From NCBI GenBank assembly GCA_018907035.1, contig JACCIC010000005.1:1369501-1433500 (forward strand): DNA of 64,000 nucleotides. The letters are read 5' to 3'. The stretch comes from Sycobia sp. Sy_11. Its lineage: Eukaryota > Arthropoda > Insecta > Hymenoptera > Epichrysomallidae. This document shows, piece by piece, positions 14,694-28,200 of this stretch. Numbering within the stretch: the stretch's first letter is position 1; each line of letters begins with the position of its first letter. A program made the position numbers and the translations under genes. Below the pieces are notes generated by a model. It had not been told where the DNA came from and did not search any database. It was given only the letters and a program-made list of their open reading frames with translations.

Positions 14694-15618
14694 TACAATA
14701 TTCTATATAAAGATATTAATTGGAATATACATTTTTGTCTTCGAATTTTTCATGTTTACACTAGCTTTTCTTAAGCGCAATTCGAATCCTAATAATTTAT
14801 AAATATTGTTCAATTAGACTAATATAAGATTCGTTAAAGCCCCTCGGAGCTACTACCTTAATTGTATGATATATTTTTTGTACTTTAAATACAAGAGATT
14901 ACCTTTGAAAAATTGAGTAAATTACTAATACTTTGTTAATGAAAAAAATCGAATGAAGAGATGGTTAAACTTAATAAAAATTATTTCACTCATAATTTTA
15001 TAACCAAAAATAATTTTTAAAAAATTTATGTTAACAAAATATCTTGATTATAAAAATGTTTGTTTTCGCTGGAAAATATTCAAAAAATTAGTTATTGGTG
15101 AAAGCCAATATCTTTCAAGAAAATTTTTTTCGACAGATACAAAAACCATTCTCTTATATTTAAATGTAACATAAGACTACAATGTACTAGAAAATCACTA
15201 GATCCTTTTACATATGAACTAAAACTATACGATAGCATTCGATTTTTAAAATTTCTAATAATTAGTCGTTGACGAACAAAATATTTTTCACCGTCTTTAT
15301 TACTTATTATTTAATCTTCATATGTGATAAAAATCAATGAGACGATTATTAAGTAATGCTATTTATTTAATCGTTTGCTGAAATCTTATAAGGGTAAACT
15401 AATGCTGTATATTTACTTAAAGTAATTCTTACTTTATATTTGAGCACCATTCTTCTACTCCGTCTTTGCATCTTTTAGGAATACTGTTGGCTATTAAAAT
15501 AAATAAAGAATAATATACTAATTATATACACGAAAAATTCTTTGCAATTTTTTTATTTATGTATTCGTTACCAACTTGTTATAATAAGGCAGAAAAAAAT
15601 CAAAGTTGATCCCTTCAT
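6693..15618 (-). CDS. Poly-SapA secreted protein, gene 2 (complete, 6 domains, 268 aa)
   Basis: Thirteen minus-strand exons: 15576-15618 (signal peptide), 15433-15490, 13363-13421, 13020-13083, 12162-12220, 11620-11683, 10986-11044, 10852-10915, 7671-7729, 7522-7585, 7187-7245, 6932-6995, and terminal 6693-6783 with TGA. They total 807 nt, 268 residues. The leader starts MKGSTLIFF. Six SapA-type domains begin at Cys 22, 63, 104, 145, 186 and 227, an exact 41-residue period, followed by an 18-residue tail. Domain 3 carries QGEWYWCAS. Odd points: the intron after exon 10986-11044 needs a GC donor (GCAAGT); three extra cysteines occur (NACKC in domain 3, SEKC before domain 6, GEC in the tail), so intermolecular disulfides are possible. 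A possible AATAAA lies at 6643-6648. The family match is by cysteine spacing and conserved W and G; function is not known. Confidence 0.85.
6996..7155. repeat. AT-microsatellite block flanked by a duplicated splice-acceptor segment
   Basis: A segment of about 25 bp (CTGTCAATAAATAATTAATAA at 6996 onward) recurs at about 7129-7154 as CTGTTAATAAATAATTAATA. Two AT runs (about 7025-7047 and 7081-7122) lie between the copies. The first copy is the acceptor of gene 2 exon 6932-6995. Confidence 0.75.
7730..10851. other. Long intron of gene 2 (domain 4)
   Basis: A 3.1-kb phase-2 intron separates the two halves of domain 4. It is mostly A+T-rich. The one unlike patch is 8165-8470, which is G+C-richer and has two overlapping 70-80-codon open frames on the minus strand with no domain I recognise; it may be a transposon scrap. 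A 10-bp direct repeat (ACTGCATTAG) lies near 8586-8606. Confidence 0.55.
13422..15432. other. Long intron of gene 2 (domain 1), with AT microsatellite
   Basis: A 2.0-kb phase-2 intron interrupts domain 1. It contains the (TA)n tract at 14648-14692 and otherwise featureless A+T-rich sequence. The other gene 2 introns over 300 bp (11045-11619, 11684-12161, 12221-13019) also hold nothing I can name. Confidence 0.6.
14648..14692. repeat. (TA)n microsatellite
   Basis: About 22 uninterrupted TA units in the domain 1 intron of gene 2. Confidence 0.9.
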
Positions 15619-16798
15619 TGTTCGACTATTAACCATGAAAGCTTAAGGCTTTAAAATTAATTTAGTTTGAAGTAAGTCGTTGTTTTTATAATTTATGTTG
15701 CCTTGAGTGTGTTGATAGAATAACTGTTTTAATTATCATAATACAATTTAAATAGATTATAAATATATATATTCTGGTTCCTGGCAGTGTATGTTAATGT
15801 GCCAACCAATCGGAAATACCATATTATACTACCAGGTGGTGTATGACGATTATAGGTTGTATCCCTCCATCCGTAGATTTATTCTTCAGTTTCACACTTT
15901 ACTTCAAGTGATGTCATAATCACATTCAACGCAAAGCACGTCGCGATTTACTATTAACATACACTAGCCAGAAAGGAAAATAGAATATACGTGTTTTGTC
16001 GACAGATTTCATCGTCTTTAAAAAGAAAAAAATTTAACTTTTGAAGATTAGAATAAAGTTTTTATTTTTTCATAATTGCCTGAAATATTTCATTATTTCA
16101 TTTATTTCATTAAAATAGAATTTACATAGGTTAATAGAATACAGTTATTTGGATGACTTTATACATGTACATACTGTTTCTAAATTATGAATGAATAATT
16201 CAATTTTAGAGAAAAGTGTGCACAGATGTGTAAAAATCAACTACGCAATAATTTGATACAATAAAAATAAATAATATCTATTAAACTTAAATCTATCGAC
16301 GTAAAACCATCATTGCGAAAGTATAGGAAAATATAGTCTTGTCAGAGTGATAATAATTACTCATTTGCGATCGTAACGTATAATTCTTCGAATATATTAC
16401 CCTTACATACAAATCTCATTATGAAGAGCACTCACACTATAGATATAAAATTACTCAAATATTTATGGTGTACTCCTTCTTTACATATCGTTGTTTTAGA
16501 TCGAATTCTTTTAGTAGGTGAGTTGTACTGAAACAATTTCCCTCTTTGCTATTAACATTAACTTTATGTTTATGTCTTTGTCACTGTTTTAGGCTTGATG
16601 TAATTCTAGATTTTGAGCCCTAATGTCAATCATGCGCTTGGTTTAAACGAGAGGATATACATTTACGAGTTCTCTGATTAAAGGAATTCAAAGAAGCCAG
16701 TCCGCCCATGCGGAGTTGAATTGAAATAACCGCAGTATCGTGTCAGTTGATTACTCTTCATTGTAAGAGATTGTGGACAGATAAAGAGGTAGAGAGAG

Positions 16799-16865
<67 letters not shown>

Positions 16866-17737
16866 CAGAGAGAAGGCTTTCTACTGCCTCTATACCTTAG
16901 GCTTATGATTTCATAAGAGATATGCGTCTGACAGTATTAGAGATATTTCCCTGTTAGAGAACTTTTTAACACAAGAGATACGAGCTCTCTCTTTGTGGGT
17001 TCAACTGTTCTCCGAAAATGGAAACATCCAGTATAACTGCGAGATTTTTCATCACATCGCATAGATCCGGCGTAAGAAATTCCTCTGTAGTCAAAGATTA
17101 GGGCTCTTCGGTCTCTTGGATTGTCAGCTAACAAAAAAGGCGATAAATTTAACCAAAAAATTGTACTACCTGATTCTTATGTGATACATGCCACCGCTCG
17201 CATTTAGGGTATGATTGCTGTTTTCTGCAAATGCGCAGCCCAAGCTGCTTTTTCTATCCTAGCCTCTGGACCTAGATATGTAAAAACGGAGGGTATGATA
17301 CCGATTGATTCTCAATTTGTGACAGTGCATGTAGCCAGGTCCAAATAGGAGTTTAATGCGTTGACAACTTATGGAAGTTGCCAAGTCGAATGCTTGAGTG
17401 AAGCTCCCTCCGAAGATTGAAGATTGATTAATTAATTGATTGATAGGATTTACCTATTAACCGTAGAGTATAAACCCTGAATGGTATTTAGTGGAAGTCG
17501 TTGAATAATGAATAGGGAAAAAAATAATAATGAAAAACTTGGTTTTTTCCATGAAACTCATAAGAATCAAGATAGGTATATGTTAGAATGAATATATTAA
17601 TCAGTCAAATTATTGTGAGATAACGGAAAGGACAAACAAAATGTAAATACAATGTACCACACAAAATGATACTCTTAGCTGAATAGTATTTTTCTTATTT
17701 TTCTTACTAAAAATAATTTAACAGTAGCTAGAATTGG

Positions 17738-17740
<3 letters not shown>
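15619..17740. other. Spacer upstream of gene 2
   Basis: Only a weak resemblance to the upstream block of the other genes is seen near 15705-15735, so the gene 2 promoter has diverged. The GA-rich microsatellite 16791-16862 and a mixed-composition patch at 16860-17400 follow. A 65-codon open frame at 16937-17134 (minus) shows no family. Confidence 0.5.
16791..16862. repeat. (GA)n / (GATA)n microsatellite
   Basis: GAGAGA, then a few GATA units, then a pure GA run to about 16862. Confidence 0.92.
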
Positions 17741-17791
<51 letters not shown>

Positions 17792-17796
17792 TATAC
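17741..17796. repeat. (AT)n(AC)n microsatellite next to a mariner copy
   Basis: About 20 AT units and a short AC run directly abut the left side of the degenerate mariner at 17795-18990. Confidence 0.88.
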
Positions 17797-18990
17797 GAGC
17801 TGTGATCAAATAATAAAAATATTTTATTATTTATAAATATGTATATTGTGTCCTTCAAAGTAACCTCCCCCCCTCAGATATAATATTTGTACTAGCGCTT
17901 TTTCTAATCATTAAACTATTTCTGATAAGAAATTTTTGGTATAACTTCGAGCTCTTCCAGCAATATGGTCTTCATCTCCCCAATCGCAGTAAAACGCCCT
18001 TCTTTGATTAGTCTTTTCAATTTTGTAAACAGGAAAAAATCACAGGGGGCTAAATTTGGTGAATATAGTGGCTACGGCACCATTGCGATGCTGTTATTGA
18101 CAAAAATTATGAACCAGCCATGACATGTGGTTTGTGTATTATATTACTATAATAACCATGACTGGTTTTTCTATAATTTAGGATGTCTTTCATATTGTTT
18201 CACGCAAACAGGGCATATCTTCTAGATAATACTCCTTATTAACTGTATGACCTTTTGGTAAAATCTTCTGTTGCACTGCACCATGATAATCAAAGAAAAG
18301 AGTAAGCAAAATCTTGAAATTTAATCGAACTTGGCGTGCATTTTTTGATTTTGGTGATTCTTAATGTTTCTACTGGGATAATTGAGCCTTAGTTTTGACG
18401 TCATGACCATAGACCCACGTTTAATCACCTGTTATGGCCCTTTTGAATAAATCTGAATTATCGGTAGTGTCATTTAACAGTTCCTGAGCGATGTTTGGAC
18501 AACATTTTTTTTGGTCAAAATTTAGCAATTTCGAAACGTACTTTGCTGACACACGTCTCATACCCAAAATCTTCGCTCAAATTGCTTGACATGAGTCAAA
18601 CAAAACTTCGATATTATGAATAACTTATCTTACGGTAATTCTACGATTTTCTAATATATTTTCTTCATTCGTTCAACGTTTTGATCAGTTGTTGACGTCC
18701 TAGGTTGTCCGCAGCGAGGTTCGTCATTGATTTTTGGTCGATCATCTTGGAATAGCTTGTACTAGTTGTAAACATTTGTTTGACTTAGAGTAGACTCACC
18801 ATCTACTGTCAAAATTTTTAATGTTTTGGAACGCTATATTCCGGTTTGTACACAAAATTTAATGCACATTCCTTGATACATTTTTTTCCATAGTAGGTAA
18901 TCGTGGAACGAGCAAAACACTTCTTACCTTTCTACCTTTTGCAAACAAATTAAAAATACTACATAACGGAAACTATGAACCAAAATAAAA
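17795..18990 (-). mobile_element. Degenerate mariner transposon
   Basis: Read on the minus strand in broken frames, it gives mariner transposase in the right order. A start-like MEKNV lies at about 18891. Then come ENRRITVR, RVSAKYVSKLLNFDQK, the TWVYGHDV block near the first catalytic position, VRLNFKILLTLFFDYHG, VNKEYYLED, and a terminal GGYFEG near 17870. Many stops and frameshifts make it inactive. A terminal-repeat-like string (CGAGCTGTGATCAAATAAT) lies at about 17796-17814. It sits in the spacer between gene 2 and gene 3. Confidence 0.8.
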
Positions 18991-19221
18991 TTCAAACTAA
19001 TCGAGGATCGACCGTCCCCAGTCTGTGAAATTTGAAAATTTAACTACCTTAACAAAAGTAGCAGTTTTCTATCTTCATTACTAATACGTTAATGGTATAG
19101 AAAGTAAAAGTGATTGAGTTACGACTATTTATAAAATTCAAGTCTATAAGTATAGCCTAAACTTGTTGATATGCATGCATTTAATATAAAAAAGGAACAT
19201 TCAAGTTAATATATGAAATAA

Positions 19222-19227
19222 TTTATT
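19222..19227 (-). terminator. Poly(A) signal candidate, gene 3
   Basis: AATAAA on the minus strand, 55 bases past the gene 3 stop codon. Confidence 0.4.
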
Positions 19228-19282
19228 TACGTAAATTAAATAATATTGAAACAAACAATAAAAGCATTTTCTCAATTCTTCA

Positions 19283-22200
19283 TTAATCAAATTCTGTCGT
19301 TTGAATTCCTCTTTGAAGACACTGCTGCTTACAATATTTCACTTTGCCACATTTAATCGCGTGTCTGAAAAATAATAAATTATTACAATAGATACAAAGT
19401 TCAAATATATTTATAAATATGTCTCAGAAATAAAATCTAGATGAACAATTTAATGGATCATTAATTATATTATATTGTTATGAAATAAGTTTTGGAACAG
19501 TTTTCGAGGATTTCTACACTCTTTAAGTATATATAACCTACGCACACAAAAAAAACTTTCATCATATTATTAATTCATACATATTACTATTCGGATGTAC
19601 ACTATGACTAATTTTATTAAAGACAATAGGTTACGGAAAAATCAATCTCAGACCCCACTATGGTATCTCCATAAGTATTGAAATAATTTTCTAGTTCAGA
19701 TTCGATGATTATTTTGCTTGGCACTCGTTGATGCCTGAATTGAAAAAAGTCACTGTAAAAAACGAAAAATAGCGAGTATCCATATTAATTAAGTATATTG
19801 ACGCCTGCAATGGCTCGATCGCTAGAGCGAAGGACTAGTAGCTTGGTGATCCGAGTTCAAATACCGGTCTCGGCCGATTGAACAAGTACCGCTGTAATGA
19901 TTTACATGTGCTTTGTTTACAAACACATTCTGGACCTCTGTTGCTGATTAGCACGGGTATTATGAAGCATAAATAGAGAAACCATAAATAACATAAAAAA
20001 AATTACGTATATTGTACAAGATACGTAGTATTTGAAGATCGGTTGAAAATGAGTAGAAAATTTTCAAATCGAATAGAATCTTGACCATTACTGAAACTCG
20101 AAGATTATATCGAGGTTGAAATACAATAGTGACTAGCAATCTGGACAAATTCGCGATGAGCATGAATGATCAAAGTAGTAGGACGAATCTATTAAAATCT
20201 TGTATTTAAATTTGATAATAATTATAAGATTATTTGGAGGTCACTTCGATTTGCTTGAGCAGAATTTCGTATTTGTCAAGTCGGAAAATATGCAGTTCAA
20301 GTTGAAAAAGACGCATTTATCGTGAAATAGTCATAAAGATTACAGCCAACAAGGCCACCATCTGATTTTTTGAAAAACACTTAAATTTTTTATTTTGGAA
20401 ACTCATCTTAGTGACACGCATATTTCCATTTTAAACATTTTGGTGAATCTTATGAAATGCTAAGCTGAATCTGACGAAACTTTTCATTATTCCTTTTATT
20501 TCTAACCTTATATTTTGAAAAATCCTTCTAATTTCCGAGTAATTTCGAATTAATATCGTGTAGAAGATTAGCAGCTCGAAATCCCCTTAAACTTTTTCAA
20601 AATATTAACAAAAAACATCCACTTTATTTAAAACAAATGGTCTTCATATAAAAATTATATTAATCAAAACATCCATCAAAATACAGTAAAATCTGAAATA
20701 TTGTTTCAAGGCAATTTTTTTATACAGTGTATAAAAAATATATACTTTTTCCAAATTACGCATAACCTTTAAGTAATGAAATAACATGAATTTGGATTAG
20801 GTGTGTCTAAATAGTAAAGAATACCATTATAATATGAGATAGATTGGCTTCTTTTATATACTGAATGGATTGCTTAAATTTTTACAATTTATTAAAACTG
20901 CTTAATATAAGAGTTTGCTTACGCTCGAGAGGTGCACCAATACATTTCACCTTGATCACAAATTTTGGAATAAGTTGATACTGAACCTAACAATAAATTA
21001 ATTAAACATTAATAAGAAGTTTCCTTACACAATAAAATGTTATTAATAAAGTTATGTACTTACTTTCTCCAAGCAAAAGTCTTTCTTTACAATATTTCAA
21101 TTTTCTACATTTTTTTGCATTGCTAAAAAATATAAAGTAGTCAAATCATAAAAAATCTAATTTAACATAAATGTACTAAGTAATAAGTGTAATAAAATAT
21201 AGTTTATCTCAGTAGCTTTTTCCCAAAATTAAAAAATTTTATATTAAATTATTTTAGAGATATATATTTGATCATCTTTCTTGTTGAAAAAAATAAAATT
21301 TGTATTTAATGGAAGGAATAATTGTGAACTATTTCAAATGAAATTGGAATTAAAAAATCTTATAAAAAAATGTAATATGGACGTGCATTTCAAATTAATT
21401 TAAGATCAACATGTTACGCCGTCTATATGGATTAAATCTTTTTGAGCTTTTGATGCTAGCCAAAACCATTTTTAAGGATGTCTCTAGTGTTTCGAGATCA
21501 AAATACTATAACTGTGACAATTTGTTTAATATTGAAAATCAGTCAAAAAGTAATTATTCAAAAGTTAAACAAATTCAGATTCAAGAACGGTTCGCAACTA
21601 CGTCGAAAATTAAACAGTTTTTATGCTTTTTACTAAATTTTTAAGCTAGTTTTAAAATATGTTTTCGGTATTGTCTTTATTTATAGATTTGCACGAAATC
21701 AATATCCATCCCTTAGAATACCAAATATCAGTATTACGTGAAAACTCAACCAACCAGAACTCCATTTATTTTCAACTAAATCATCTATATTTAATAAAAT
21801 ATCGTGTGTTCGTTTCATTATATTCTCATTTCTATATTAGTATTAAGTCAAATGTAATTTGTTAGCACTACTTTCAAGCTCCATTTTTTTGTCTTTAAAT
21901 ATAATGTAATACAATTTTTTCTTAATAAAAGTATATTGTGATTGAAAATTTCTTGTAAATGAACGATACATAATTTTTTACAAAATTTTAGAAAATTTTA
22001 CTTAGAATAATTTAAGAAAGTTCATGATAATGCTTCACATGACCATTTCATGATCACATCATAATGCTTTGATCATGGAAATACATATTTATTTATATAA
22101 TTAATATATATTAATCGATGTAATAATATATAAATGGAGTTGCTAATACAATTCTGTACAGACTGTGATTGTGCAGAAAAATTATGTTAAATAAATTATT

Positions 22201-25200
22201 TAGCTATAAGCAAACGAAACGAAGGTCGAATAGAATAAAGAAAGAATAAATATTCTTTTTTTTTAAATTAAACGTATTTTTCACCTAATAGTGTTATTTG
22301 AGACACCAACCAAAATTTCATGAATCTGAACCGACATTCAAAGAATATCAATTATTGTCATAAAAATTTTAAAGTTCGAGAGTTTTATTGCGACACGTAC
22401 TATGCGATCTAAGTAATAATAAAAATTATCCAATATATCAAATTTTGCTGTTTTGTTAAAATTTTTCAATTCATTTGAATCATACAGCTTCAAAATTCAA
22501 AAATATTCTTACCCTCTATTAGCACACCAAAACGATTCTCCTGCAGCGCAAGGCTTGGCATATGTACGATTTGAATCTAAAAAAGAAATAAAGATAATAA
22601 ATACTACAGTAAGGTTAAATTATTCTTTCTGATGTAATGAATTTATTTATTAACTCACTTTGTATAAAACCCTTTTCATCACAATATGCTTCTTTACCGC
22701 ACATCCTTGCATGTCTAAAAAAAAGAAATTATTGCAATGAAAATTAAAACAGTTCGTTATGTGAATATAAATATACATTTAACGTGAAATTTATTATTAT
22801 TGTAATGGTACATCAATACTGCGCATCATAATGTAGTATTTTAAACTATTTTTTATCGGTATTTATATATGAGAATTTGAATCTAACAATATTTAATATT
22901 TAAAATAACTCAGACTATATGTTAAAGAACATTTAAGTTTTGATGGAGTTTCTATTATAAGAATGATAAAAATTATGATTCGCATTGCGAATCGTAATGG
23001 TTTTGTATAATACCTATCACACATGTATGACTCTCTTATTATATATCAAAGATTCGCCTTACTTTAGAGTAGCACACCAGTATTCTTCTCCTCTATCACA
23101 TATTTTTGGATATTTGGGCCCAGTATCTGAAAATTAATAAATATTGATAAAAAAACTCATATATTTTTTAGATTTTGATTAAATTTTTTATTAGCTCACT
23201 TTCTAAAACGAAACCTTTTGATTGACAATGTCTCAATTTACCACACTTGCTTGCGTTTCTAAAAAATAAAGAATTTTTGCAATAGAAATTTACGTAGCAT
23301 TATTAAACATTGGCCAATAAGTCAAAACATTTTGTTTATATTTATATAAATAAATCTGATAAAGACGAGCTATAAGATATGGGTGAAGAATTGGATGCAG
23401 ATTTAAGATCCAATGAAGTAACATTGACAACGTTCAAGATAAGTCGTGTAAAGTTTTAAAATCTAATATTGGACCTTTTTTAATATACGGTACTTTGACT
23501 ATAATGTGTAGTTCGATGAATTTTATTAATAAAAACTTCTACAATAGCAGCTGGATTCGAATAAGGAATAATATTTAAATCCAAAAAGTTTTAATGAAAC
23601 TAAGCCCGTAAACGAGAAGTTTCTTAACCATTACAATACGGAAAAAGAAATAGGAACTTCAATTAATAATTGAAAAACTATACATTTTTCATATGTAATA
23701 TTATCTCAAACCATTATGCCAAAAGTTATGTTTCTCATAAAAAATGTCTCTTACGCTATCCAATACCGAATAGTACTTTTCTCTCATGTAAGAAGGAAGC
23801 CTTTCTTGGCGATCAAAAAGAGTTGTGTCCTAAAACTTTAAAAGAGTGACTCATTTGTAGATAGTCAGAATTACGTTTCTAGATTTGTATAAAATCTATT
23901 ATCTATATGTAATAGTATTGCCTTATAAGACGTCTTCAAATGAGTTAAAAGTGCACTTTTATCAACAATTTTCACAGAATTTTTGCATTCAAATTAATGT
24001 GGAACCAGATGATTTCATAAAAACCTTTATATAACTGCTAAATAAAAATATCGATGCAATAACTGCTAACCTTCATATGATTATGAAAATAAAATAGAAA
24101 ACCAATGATCTTGGTCTGCTTTCAATTTCGATAAAATTTATGTTTAAATAAAAAAATGTTCTTACTGCAAGGAAGCGCACCAGTACCATTCTCCTTGATT
24201 GCAAGCTTTTGGATAACCTGTTACAGTGCCTAAAAATAAAAGTAAATGCTCGAGAAACGATAAACTAAAAGAATTTTTTTTTATTTGATCAATTACACTG
24301 TTCACATACTTGATATAAGAAGTCCTATCGACTGGCAGTGTGTTAATTTACCGCATTTCCTTGCATTTCTAAAAAGGTAAGCATTTATTCTAATATATAA
24401 TAAATATTTATAGAACATTTATTACTTCTTGAGTAAAGCTTTATCATTGAAGTCGCTTTTGGAGTATATTATTTCTATTATATTCAAAAATATAGCTATG
24501 TCAACGATTCTTGAATTAATTAAATAATTTGATCAAATATTTCGAAAAAAATTAAGTTTGTACTTCATGGAATTAAAAGTATTTATTTAGTAAAAAATCT
24601 TTTTACATATTTTATATATATCTAATAGTGATGGTTTTACACCAATGAACAGCCATACATTAGCTTAAAAAATTTCTTCGTATGAAATAAAAATTTTTCT
24701 CTATTCCATTTATCTCATTTCTTTAAGTGAAAATCAAAAATATTGTATCATGTATACATATTACTATGTTTGTTTCGAGTATACATTTTTGTATACTCCT
24801 ATAATTTTTGGATTTCATATGATCTCATTAATACGAAGTCAGACAATTAACTAATGCGACAAAATTCAAAAATCGAGTATATTTAAAAAGTTTAAGGAAC
24901 ATTGCTGCGATCCCTTTCAATGTAGTCCCCTCACGCATCTATACACTTATTCCAGCGGGTTTTCCAGTTTTCGTAATAATTCTGAAACCACTTCTTGTGG
25001 GACCTCTTCGAAGATCCCTCGTCGCAAATTCTTGGATGTCTTCAACGGAGTCAAAATGTCGAGCTTTGGCAAATTTTTTAAAAATGGGTAATAGGAAAAA
25101 GTCGCGGGGTGACATGCCCAGTGAATATGCGATGCCCTTACATGCCAAAAACTGAGAGAACAGCCAAGACTGAACGTACTGTGACAGGGAGCATTATAGT

Positions 25201-28200
25201 GATGCAGAACCTAAGGCTTCGCGATCTCTGGACGCACTCTGAGCACCCTTTTTCGTATTTTTTAGAGCACATTGGGTTAGAATTGATTTACGGTTGGTCC
25301 AGGTGGTACAAACTCTTTGTGAAAATCTTTTGTTCTCCAAGGAGCAAATGAACATGTTTTTCACTTTGGGCTTGCTCATTCTTACCTTCTTTGGCCTTGG
25401 CGGTTCAGGGGACAGCCATTGTTGGCAACCTCTCACGGCCTTTTTGAAAATCGACATGCCACCGAAGCTTCTGACTACGACTCAGGGCATCACTACCATA
25501 CACTTCAAGCACTTTTTCATAAGTTTCTGTCGCGGTTTCGCCGAGTTTCGCTGAATTTATGGTCAAAGCCAAAATATAATCGAGGAATAATAAATTAAAT
25601 ACAAAATTATAGTTTATCACTTTACCGACAATACCAGGTATTTTACCAACAAGACTCGTAAAGATTACCGACAATACCAGGTATTTTACGACAAATTACT
25701 CGTAAAGATTTGGATATACTTAATAATATTCTTTACATGGAAAATCACATGTAAAAAAGGTCCGGGTGTAACACTACAAAAAACGCTAATAGGTTGGATT
25801 GTTGCCGGCGAAATAACTACAGCCCGTACCCAGCAGATAAAGAACTGCCATTTCATAGCTAATGTCCAAACACAATTACGGCAATTTTAGGAGATTTAAG
25901 AGTTGCCACGAAAAAGGCACCTATCAAAAACAGAAACGGAATACGAGGAAATATTTAAAAAAATACCAATAACTGACAAGGGGGGCCGATACATTGTACG
26001 GTTACCATTGACTGAAAAAAAAAATCAGAAATCAGCAAGTCTTATCAGATGGCCTTTAAGCGTTATCACTCGTTAGAATATAAATTAAACAGACAGCCGC
26101 TATTAAAATTAGAATATAATCAATTTTTACGGGAGTATCGCGATCTCGGGAATATGAAGGATATTACTGATCAAGATTGTAAGAGCGAAGGCTACTATAT
26201 GCCGGATCATGCCGTAGTAAAGGAGAAAAATCTATCGACAAAGGTGCGCGTTGGCTTTGATGCGTCCGCAAAGAGTACGAGCAATATATCGTTAAATAAT
26301 ACGTTATTAGTTGGATGAACAATTCAAGATGAGTTCGGGAGTAGATACAGTACAACAAGCAGAAAAATTAAAAAAACGAAATCACTAGTTTATTATCATT
26401 ACATGGTTTTGAATTACATAAGTGGGCGTCTAATTACTCAGAAATAATTCAAGAATCATCGGAGCCAGGCACTTAAATATTCCGCTAGATTATAAGATTC
26501 GAAAACTGTTAGGAGTTCACTGGAATTCTACTACGGATACAATAAGATATACGATAAAATCATTTGACAATAGTTCAAGCATGATAAAAAGTATTATATT
26601 ATCCGAGATCGCACAGTTATTCGACACTTTAGGAATATTAGGGCCACTAATAATAGTGGCAAAAATTATAATGTAGGATTTATGGAAGCCAAACATAAAT
26701 TAGGATGAGTCCATACCTTTGGAATTAGATATGTGATGGTTGGAATTGAGAAAGGATTTAGATAAAATAGAGGAATTTAACATACCAAGACAAACGAGAT
26801 TACAGACACCGGTAAAATTACAGTTGCACGGATTTTGCGACGTGAGTCAACAAGCATATGGCGCATGCTTATATGTACATTCGGAAGACAAGACGGAGCC
26901 CTGTCGCATAGAATTAATCTGTGCTAAGTCCCGTGTCGCACCGGTAAAAACAGTTTCGATGCTTAGATTCAAATTATGCGCAGCTTTACTATTAGCACAA
27001 CTCGTAAGGGCAGTTAAAGAAGCATTAAAAATTAAGTTAGACAAAATAAAGTATTGGTCAGATTCAAGCTATCGTAATTAACTCGATTAGAACGCTGCCA
27101 CACATATTAAAAACATTTGTTGCTAACCGCGTAGCAGAGATACAACCAATTACTAAAATAAACGATTGGAATAATTTGGCAATTCAAGAATATCCGGCGG
27201 ATTATATCTCGGGCGGACAAAATGGGTTAGATTTTATAAATATAAAATTTGGTTACGCGGTCATGCGTAGCTGTCCGAAAAAGAAATGTTTTGGTGGAAT
27301 ATGAGCATATTTTCTATAGAAATACCAAAAGTTAAGTCCAATATATCATAAAACTTATCGGAACTCAAAGCAACTGCGCGAATTAAAACTTCGAGTTACT
27401 ATCTACAATAACAGCATTAAATAGATTCGTTGCCCGTTATTCGCGCCTAAGAAAAACAGACGATCAGATAAAATAGTAACAGGCAATCTGTCGGTAGAAC
27501 AAATTAGCGTCGCACACATTAAAATTATTCAATATAACCATTTTGCAGTTGATATAAAGACCATACGGGCAAAATCAAAGATACATCTAAAAAGTGCACT
27601 TTTGTGCCTTCGTCCGTTTCTCGATAAAGAAGGTTTTCTAAGAATAGACGGGAGATTGCAAAATGCGAATCTTACGTACTGGCGAAAATACCCTCTACTT
27701 TTACCACGGCATGATCATATTACTCGATTAATTATTCGAAATGATCATGAAAAACGATGGCATTCAGGTGTTCCGATACACTAAATTCACTACGAAATGA
27801 TTATTGGATTATCACTGGAAAAAATATAATAAGACGCATTATTAAGAAATGCGTACGTTGTATTAAGGTAAATCCAACATTTTCTGACTATTTAATGGGA
27901 GAGTTTCCTAAAGACCGTGTGACGCAAGCGCGTCCCCTCGAAAACGTTGGGATTGATTATTGCGGGCCTTTTCATATCAAGGAAAAGAAATGTCAAAACA
28001 GGGAAAAGGCTAAGTTCCATGTTGCGGTATTTCTTTGCTGTACAACACGCACGGTCCACTCAGAAGTAGTTACGTAATTAAGAACAGAAACGTTCCTGGA
28101 GGCAATTAAAAGATCTGCTGTTAGACGAGGTACACCGCGAACTATCGATTCGGACTATGCGACTAATTTTGTAGAGGCTAACAAGTTGTTAAAAATTAGA

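Noticed and set aside
19800..19875. A functional tRNA gene
   Set aside because: A- and B-box-like strings are present but no full cloverleaf or clean acceptor stem; a SINE head fits better.
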